Positions 59,392 to 64,000 of a stretch of 64,000 nt of DNA are shown in pieces. The notes under the pieces are model-generated. The model saw nothing but the letters and a program-made list of their open reading frames with translations. It was not told the DNA's origin and made no database searches. Position numbers and translations under genes: made by a program. Positions within the stretch are counted from its first letter, which is position 1. Every line of letters begins with the position of its first letter. Location: contig NZ_JAGGDJ010000008.1 of the NCBI RefSeq assembly GCF_017652985.1, positions 62,001 to 126,000 on the forward strand, written 5' to 3'. Origin of the DNA: Paenibacillus artemisiicola. Its GTDB lineage: Bacteria; Bacillota; Bacilli; Paenibacillales; Paenibacillaceae.

Positions 59392-60155
59392 GATCCATGC
59401 TCTCCTTTATAGATGAGTTCGTTTACCGCCGGTTGTCCGCCAGCGCGCTTCCGCTGCCAGTCGTCCAGGATGGCTCCGTTTTGCTTGACGGCCGTTTCGC
59501 CCTCGGGCTTCAGCCGGTACAAACCGCGTTCCACGCGCTGAAACCACCCGTAGTAGTCCTTCTGCAGGAACGGCCCGGCCCGCGCGACGTCCGCGAGGAC
59601 GGCCGCCTCGCGCGGCGACAGCATGCCGTGCCGGCTGATGGCCCAGGCGATGCGCAGCGCCTTCTCGCGATAAGCGGTTACAAGTTTGCGGTTGTTGCTG
59701 CCGCCCGTATTGTAATCGCCGCTGCGTTCGCGGAATTCGTTCAGCAGCCGCGCTTGGCGCGCCCGCCGCTGCCCGCGCACCGGAGGATCGCCCGGCTGGC
59801 AGAGCATCTCGATGACCGGCGGCTTCGTCTTGTAGAACGTGACGGTCATGAAGCCGATGCCGAGCATCCGGCACAGCTCCGTCAAGTCGCCGAAGCGCTG
59901 GTTATGGGCGCCGGCCTTCTTGCGGTTGCGCTCCACGGCCAGGATCACGCTGCCGTTCAGCCTTAACCGCTCGATGCCCTGCAGCAGCAGCGCGAGATTG
60001 AACGTCTTCTTCATTTCAACCAAAACGGTATCTCCCGAATCGGGATGGATGGCGACCAGATCGCAGTGCATGACTTCGCTCTTCACTTCATAGCCCTGCG
60101 CCTCGAAGAACGCCTTGATCGGCCGGTACAGCTCCGTTTCGTGTTTGACGGCCAA
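59388..60155 (-). CDS. DUF2161 family, PD-(D/E)XK nuclease-like protein
   Basis: 255 residues from TTG 60155, after AAAGGGGG. The N-terminal about 110 residues look like a PD-(D/E)XK core: VKSEVMHCDLVAI, DTVLVEMKKTFN (E-x-K), LRLNGSVILAVE. The C-terminal half is basic and contains a winged-helix-like segment (LSPREAAVLADVARAGPFLQKDYYGWFQRVERGLYRL). It may bind or cut nucleic acid; activity untested. Transcribed with the Rieske gene. Confidence 0.8.
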   Translation of the reverse strand: MAVKHETELYRPIKAFFEAQGYEVKSEVMHCDLVAIHPDSGDTVLVEMKKTFNLALLLQGIERLRLNGSVILAVERNRKKAGAHNQRFGDLTELCRMLGIGFMTVTFYKTKPPVIEMLCQPGDPPVRGQRRARQARLLNEFRERSGDYNTGGSNNRKLVTAYREKALRIAWAISRHGMLSPREAAVLADVARAGPFLQKDYYGWFQRVERGLYRLKPEGETAVKQNGAILDDWQRKRAGGQPAVNELIYKGEHGS

Positions 60156-60608
60156 GGCCCGTTCCCCCTTTCGCGCGGAGATTCTTTGGCGATTATATCA
60201 TATTTGGACGCGTCCCTCAGCTATCTTAACGGCGTGACACGGAGTGTCATTCATTTTTTGCGGCCGACGATGGAGGATCCGGTCGAATCGGCCCGGCGTT
60301 CGACAGGGGCGCCCCCGGCTTGGAAATACCCGGCGCCGTCTGGGTTTTCGGCTCGGCCACCCGCGAATCGACGCTTGTTCGCCGCCGCTTGGCATGTGGC
60401 GTTTTTGTAAAAGCAGCCCGCTTTCGCGACGGATTTTGTAGAAAACTTGTTTAAATTATTGGGCAACTTCCCTTAAGAAAGCGCATAGGATTGTATTACT
60501 TCAATAAAAAATGCCGGGCAGCTTTAGAAGGTGGGACCCTCAAAGACCCCCGCGACCCGCATGACACAGGCACTCAGAAACACCGGGATGCACGAGAGGA
60601 GGTACGGC
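60156..60608 (+). other. Intergenic stretch upstream of prkA, no gene seen
   Basis: 453 bp between the divergent DUF2161 and prkA genes. It has mixed GC, with an AT-rich part at 60420-60520 where the prkA promoter probably lies. No clear sigma-A promoter, terminator or supported reading frame. prkA in Bacillus is transcribed during sporulation, but I could not place a confident sporulation-sigma promoter. Confidence 0.5.
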
Positions 60609-62504
60609 ATGGATATTTTGAAACGAATTTCGGAGTACAAGGCGGAAAGTGAGAAGCTGGCTTGGCAAGGCTCTTTCAAGGATTACATCGAGTTGCTGAA
60701 GCAGGATCCAACTCCGGCCATGACTGCGCATGCTCGTGTCTATGAAATGATTGAGTCGTTTGGGGTGGTGGACGACGGTTCGCACAAGAAATACAAGTTT
60801 TTCGAACAAGAAATATTCGGCTTGGATCGTGCCGTCGAGAAACTGGTAGAGGAATATTTCCATTCATCGGCTCGCCGGTTGGATGTGCGCAAACGGATTT
60901 TGCTGCTCATGGGACCCGTCAGCGGGGGCAAATCCACCATCGTCACGATGCTCAAACGGGGACTCGAGCAGTTCTCGCGTACTCCAAAAGGCGCCGTCTA
61001 TGCCATTAAGGGCTGCCCGATGCACGAAGAACCGCTGCATCTCATTCCGAACGAGCTTCGCCCGGAGGCGGAGCGCGAGCTTGGCGTCCGCATCGAGGGC
61101 AACTTGTGCCCGTCCTGCCAGATGCGGCTCAAGACGGAATTCGGCGGCGAAATCGAGAACGTCCAGGTCGAACGCGTGCTTATCTCCGAAGAAAACCGCG
61201 TCGGCATCGGCACGTTCAGCCCCTCCGATCCGAAATCGCAGGATATCGCCGACCTGACCGGCAGCATCGACTTCTCGACCATCACGGAGTTCGGCTCCGA
61301 ATCGGACCCGCGGGCCTACCGGTTCGACGGCGAGCTGAACAAGGCGAACCGCGGCCTGATGGAATTCCAGGAGATGCTGAAGTGCGACGAGAAGTTTCTG
61401 TGGAACCTGCTCTCCCTGACGCAGGAGGGCAATTTCAAGGCGGGCCGCTTCGCGCTGATCTCGGCGGATGAACTCATCGTCGCGCACACGAACGAAACGG
61501 AGTACAAATCGTTCATTGCCAACAAGAAGAACGAGGCGCTCCAGTCGCGGATGATCGTCATGCCGATCCCGTACAATCTCAAAGTGTCCGAAGAAGAGAA
61601 AATCTACAATAAACTGATCGGCCAGAGCGACATGAAGCATATCCATATCGCGCCGCATTCCTTGCGGTCGGCCGCGATCTTCTCGATCCTGACCCGGCTC
61701 AAAGAAACGAAGAAGCAGGGCATGGACCTCGTCAAGAAGATGCGCATGTACGACGGCGAGGAAGTAGAGGGCTACAAGGAAGCCGACCTCAAGGAGATGC
61801 AGAGCGAATATATCGAAGAGGGCATGTCGGGCATCGACCCGCGCTACGTCATCAACCGGATTTCGAGCGCCCTCATCAAGCAAGACCTCTCGTGCATCAA
61901 CGCGCTCGACGTGCTGCGCGCCCTCAAGGACGGTCTGGACCAGCACCCGTCCATCACGAAGGAAGAACGCGAACGGTACCTGAACTTCATCTCGGTCGCG
62001 CGCAAAGAATACGACGGCTTGGCGAAGAAGGAAGTGCAGAAGGCATTCGTATATTCCTTCGAAGAGTCGGCGCGGACGCTGTTCGAGAACTACCTCGACA
62101 ACATCGAGTCGTACTGCAACTGGACGAAAATCAAGGATCCGCTGACGGGCGAGGAAATGGATCCGGATGAGCGCCTCATGCGGTCCATCGAGGAGCAAAT
62201 CGGCGTATCCGAGAACGCGAAGAAGGCGTTCCGCGAAGAGATTCTGATCCGCATCTCGTCGTACTCCCGCAAGGGCAAGAAGTTCGACTACTTCAGCCAC
62301 GAACGGCTGCGGGAAGCGATCGAGAAGAAGCTGTTCACGGACTTGAAGGACATCGTCAAAATTACGACGTCGACCAAGACGCCGGACGAGAAGCAGCTGA
62401 AACGGATCAACGAGGTGACGAAGCGGCTGATCGACGAGCATGGCTACTGTCCGGTTTGCGCGAACGAGCTCCTCCGGTACGTGGGCAGCCTGCTCAACCG
62501 TTAA
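60609..62504 (+). CDS. prkA: PrkA serine protein kinase
   Basis: 631 residues from ATG 60609 (AGAGGAGG upstream); a longer in-frame reading lacks a ribosome binding site. The AAA-type PrkA domain has Walker A LLLMGPVSGGKSTIVTML; conserved segments ALRNTG-free core KFFEQEIFGLDRAVEKLVEEYF and KAVYAIKGCPMHEEPL-like GAVYAIKGCPMHEEPL follow, then the C-terminal PrkA domain. In Bacillus it phosphorylates a small number of proteins and is needed for efficient sporulation. Confidence 0.95.
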   Translation: MDILKRISEYKAESEKLAWQGSFKDYIELLKQDPTPAMTAHARVYEMIESFGVVDDGSHKKYKFFEQEIFGLDRAVEKLVEEYFHSSARRLDVRKRILLLMGPVSGGKSTIVTMLKRGLEQFSRTPKGAVYAIKGCPMHEEPLHLIPNELRPEAERELGVRIEGNLCPSCQMRLKTEFGGEIENVQVERVLISEENRVGIGTFSPSDPKSQDIADLTGSIDFSTITEFGSESDPRAYRFDGELNKANRGLMEFQEMLKCDEKFLWNLLSLTQEGNFKAGRFALISADELIVAHTNETEYKSFIANKKNEALQSRMIVMPIPYNLKVSEEEKIYNKLIGQSDMKHIHIAPHSLRSAAIFSILTRLKETKKQGMDLVKKMRMYDGEEVEGYKEADLKEMQSEYIEEGMSGIDPRYVINRISSALIKQDLSCINALDVLRALKDGLDQHPSITKEERERYLNFISVARKEYDGLAKKEVQKAFVYSFEESARTLFENYLDNIESYCNWTKIKDPLTGEEMDPDERLMRSIEEQIGVSENAKKAFREEILIRISSYSRKGKKFDYFSHERLREAIEKKLFTDLKDIVKITTSTKTPDEKQLKRINEVTKRLIDEHGYCPVCANELLRYVGSLLNR

Positions 62505-62536
62505 TTCACCGACTTGCACGGACACGGAATCGGAAA

Positions 62537-62568
62537 CCGCAGCATGCGTTGCAGCATGCTGCGGTTTT
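62537..62568 (+). terminator. Terminator of prkA
   Basis: CCGCAGCATG (62537-62546) pairs with CATGCTGCGG (62555-62564), followed by TTTTG. Confidence 0.8.
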
Positions 62569-62610
62569 GTGCTATCCGGGCCAGGAAGGTGAAAATGCCG
62601 GCCCGGCTAT

Positions 62611-62655
62611 GCTAAAATAGGAATACGGAACAAGAACGCGTGTTCCTATTATAGC
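62611..62655. promoter_or_regulatory. Inverted repeat overlapping the promoter of the LytTR-like gene
   Basis: GCTAAAATAGGAA (62611-62623) and TTCCTATTATAGC (62643-62655) match at 12 of 13 positions, with AACA/TGTT inside. The left arm contains an extended -10 (TGC-TAAAAT, 62613-62618) and the right arm ends just before the ribosome binding site, so it can act as an operator or as an mRNA hairpin. Confidence 0.65.
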
Positions 62656-62671
62656 AAAGGGGTGTGGGGGA

Positions 62672-63049
62672 ATGAAGCTGCTGCTGCAAAACGAGGAAGG
62701 CGCGCCTCGCTGGATCGCCGTCGAGGACATTCGCTTGATCGCGCCGACGCCGAACGGGCCCGCGTTCACCATGAGCGACGGAACCGTATACCGTTACGCC
62801 CAGACGATGGAGGAGCTTGACCGGATGTTCGGCCTGTACGGGTTCGCGCGGCTCGATCGCAACGTGATCGCCAACGTGGAGGCGGCGGAGCGGTACGATC
62901 CGGAGCTGAGAAAGGTGTTTTTCGGCCAGCCGCAGGGCGGCGAGGGGGAGGCGCTGTACGCGACGGTATCGGGGACGAACGCGTCCAAGGTCAAGCATCT
63001 GACCGCGCGCGAATACCGGAGCGGCTACGAGGTGTGCGGAGCGGCGTGA
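62672..63049 (+). CDS. Stand-alone LytTR-like DNA-binding protein
   Basis: 125 residues. The only domain resembles LytTR: WIAVEDIRLIAPTPNGPAFTMSDGTVYRYAQTMEEL, then GFARLDRNVIANVEAAERYDPELRKVFF. There is no receiver domain. AAGGGGTGTGGGGG precedes the ATG. Such short LytTR proteins are often self-regulating; the palindrome in its promoter fits that idea. Targets unknown. Confidence 0.75.
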   Translation: MKLLLQNEEGAPRWIAVEDIRLIAPTPNGPAFTMSDGTVYRYAQTMEELDRMFGLYGFARLDRNVIANVEAAERYDPELRKVFFGQPQGGEGEALYATVSGTNASKVKHLTAREYRSGYEVCGAA

Positions 63050-63072
63050 ATGTGAATATTATGTTATATAAG

Positions 63073-63101
63073 TTGACATATAATTCGGGATTGGATATGA
63101 T
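63073..63101 (+). promoter_or_regulatory. Promoter of the ATP-grasp gene
   Basis: TTGACA (63073-63078), a 17-bp spacer and TATGAT (63096-63101), about 105 bp before the start codon. Confidence 0.75.
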
Positions 63102-63206
63102 TTAAGTACCGAAAACGAAGGATATCCGGCGATATCATTCTCAAAACCGAAATACCTGACATCATTCGATAGAATCGGACAACTGACGGCTTTGGAGGCG
63201 GAAATC

Positions 63207-64000
63207 ATGTCGATGGCGATGCAATCGCAATTCCACGCTTACGATCCACAATCGTTTTACGACGAGATGTTCGAACGGGACCTGACCGTGCGCCCCCACT
63301 ACGAAGGCGTCCATCGAACGTTCGCCCGCATGAAGCCGCCGGAGCTCGCAGCCCGGCATGCCGCGATACAGCAGCGGATGCTGGAGGAAGGCATCACCTT
63401 TACGCTTTACGCCCAGAACCAGCGCGAGCCGCTCGAGCGGACCATCCCGTTCGACTATATCCCGCGCATCATCCCGAGACACGAATGGGAACACATCGAG
63501 CGGGGGATGAAGCAGCGCGTGTCGGCGCTGAACGCGTTCCTGCGCGACGTCTATCACGGGCAGGCGATCGTGCGCGACGGAATTATCCCGCGGGGGATGA
63601 TCGTCGGGAACAAGTATTTCCGGCCGGAGATGGCCGGTCTCGAGGTGCCGCGGCAGGTCTACATGACGGCATCGGGCATCGACTTGATCCGCGACGAGCA
63701 GGGCCGGTATTACGTGCTGGAGGACAATCTCCGGACGCCGTCGGGCTTCTCCTACCTGTACAAGGGACGGAGCCTCATGAGCGAGCTGTTCTCCGACTTG
63801 TACCTGTCCAGCGCCGTGGCGGACATCGAACGGAGCCTGAACGTGTTCCTCCGTTCGCTCCGCAGCCTGGCTCCGTCCGGGAAACGCGATCCGCTGATCG
63901 TGCTCCTGACCCCGGGAGCATACAACTCCGCTTACTTCGAGCATGCCTTCCTCGCGCAGCAGATGGGCATCCATCTGGTGGAGGGCCGGGATTTGGTATA
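63207..64000 (+). CDS. Circularly permuted ATP-grasp family protein, 5' part
   Basis: 264 complete codons from ATG 63207 (TGGAGG upstream), running off the right edge. Motifs: IPFDYIPRIIPRHEWEHIERG, GNKYFRPEMAGLEVPRQVYM, YYVLEDNLRTPSGFSYLYKGR, VLLTPGAYNSAYFEHAFLA. These are typical of CP_ATPgrasp_2 (DUF404/DUF407) proteins. In many bacteria these lie with alpha-E and transglutaminase-like genes, possibly for peptide or amide-bond synthesis. No such neighbours are visible in the window. Confidence 0.88.
   Translation, partial: MSMAMQSQFHAYDPQSFYDEMFERDLTVRPHYEGVHRTFARMKPPELAARHAAIQQRMLEEGITFTLYAQNQREPLERTIPFDYIPRIIPRHEWEHIERGMKQRVSALNAFLRDVYHGQAIVRDGIIPRGMIVGNKYFRPEMAGLEVPRQVYMTASGIDLIRDEQGRYYVLEDNLRTPSGFSYLYKGRSLMSELFSDLYLSSAVADIERSLNVFLRSLRSLAPSGKRDPLIVLLTPGAYNSAYFEHAFLAQQMGIHLVEGRDLV

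Noticed and set aside
60251-60466. 71-codon minus-strand frame upstream of prkA
   Set aside because: Would start from a TTG with a poor ribosome binding site and has a Lys/Ala/Gly-rich unstructured composition; no family recognised.
1-64000. Insertion sequences, prophage, integrases, tRNA or rRNA genes
   Set aside because: Both strands were read for transposase/integrase motifs and RNA gene hallmarks; none was supported.

Overview
The window looks like chromosomal core sequence of a GC-rich, endospore-forming Firmicute of the Paenibacillaceae (Cohnella/Paenibacillus-like). The evidence is strong AGGAGG-type ribosome binding sites, intrinsic terminators, a SAM-I riboswitch and a T-box leader, sporulation genes (ytxC, a gamma-type SASP gene, prkA), a LiaFSR-type envelope stress system and AbrB- and CcpC/LysR-style regulators. 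This assignment is inferred from gene content and order; no rRNA or tRNA gene was seen. I found no complete insertion sequence, prophage, integrase or CRISPR array.

Layout: 1-6.1 kb is a sulfate-uptake locus: two divergent sulfate-binding protein genes, cysT, cysW, cysA and a small YezD-like gene. 6.1-11 kb holds a TetR/MMPL efflux pair with a palindromic operator, an RsgA-type GTPase, and a compact unit encoding a 21-residue peptide with its own promoter and terminator. 11-20 kb carries uvrC (with an acidic insertion), a CPBP membrane protease and a LysR gene divergent from sdhCAB. An unusual long inverted repeat and a half copy of it follow. 20-27.6 kb has HxlR, a DUF695/RraB protein, an EamA permease, a candidate small RNA, a PHP phosphatase, a LysR regulator, an MFS permease, a DUF457 membrane protein and CorA.

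28-31.6 kb is a SAM-riboswitch-controlled methionine operon (metA-metI-metC), which fits with the sulfate locus: sulfate import, then sulfur transfer into homocysteine. 31.7-38.4 kb holds mqnC (futalosine menaquinone route), three tandem 71-72 bp stem-loop repeats, ytxC, a T-box leader and thrS, a 3D-domain protein, an ECF sigma factor and a gamma-SASP gene that needs a manual call. 38.5-45.6 kb has a soluble chemoreceptor-like protein with unusual domain order, an ammonium transporter, liaF-liaS-liaR and a YugN-like protein.

45.7-56.3 kb contains an HtrA protease followed by a two-component pair, ispH, a DUF2062 protein, a DAHP synthase, glnA behind a GlnR-type box, serC and an orphan PhoP-like response regulator. 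56.4-64 kb contains trmL, a zinc-ribbon AbrB-like regulator, a 32-residue membrane peptide, an aminotransferase-fold protein that lacks the catalytic lysine, a DUF2161/Rieske pair, prkA, a stand-alone LytTR-like regulator with a palindromic promoter, and the start of a circularly permuted ATP-grasp gene cut by the window edge.

Most of the window is ordinary housekeeping. The items most worth a second look are the orphan small RNA, the micropeptide unit, the two repeat families and the lysine-less aminotransferase. No convincing new multi-gene system was found.
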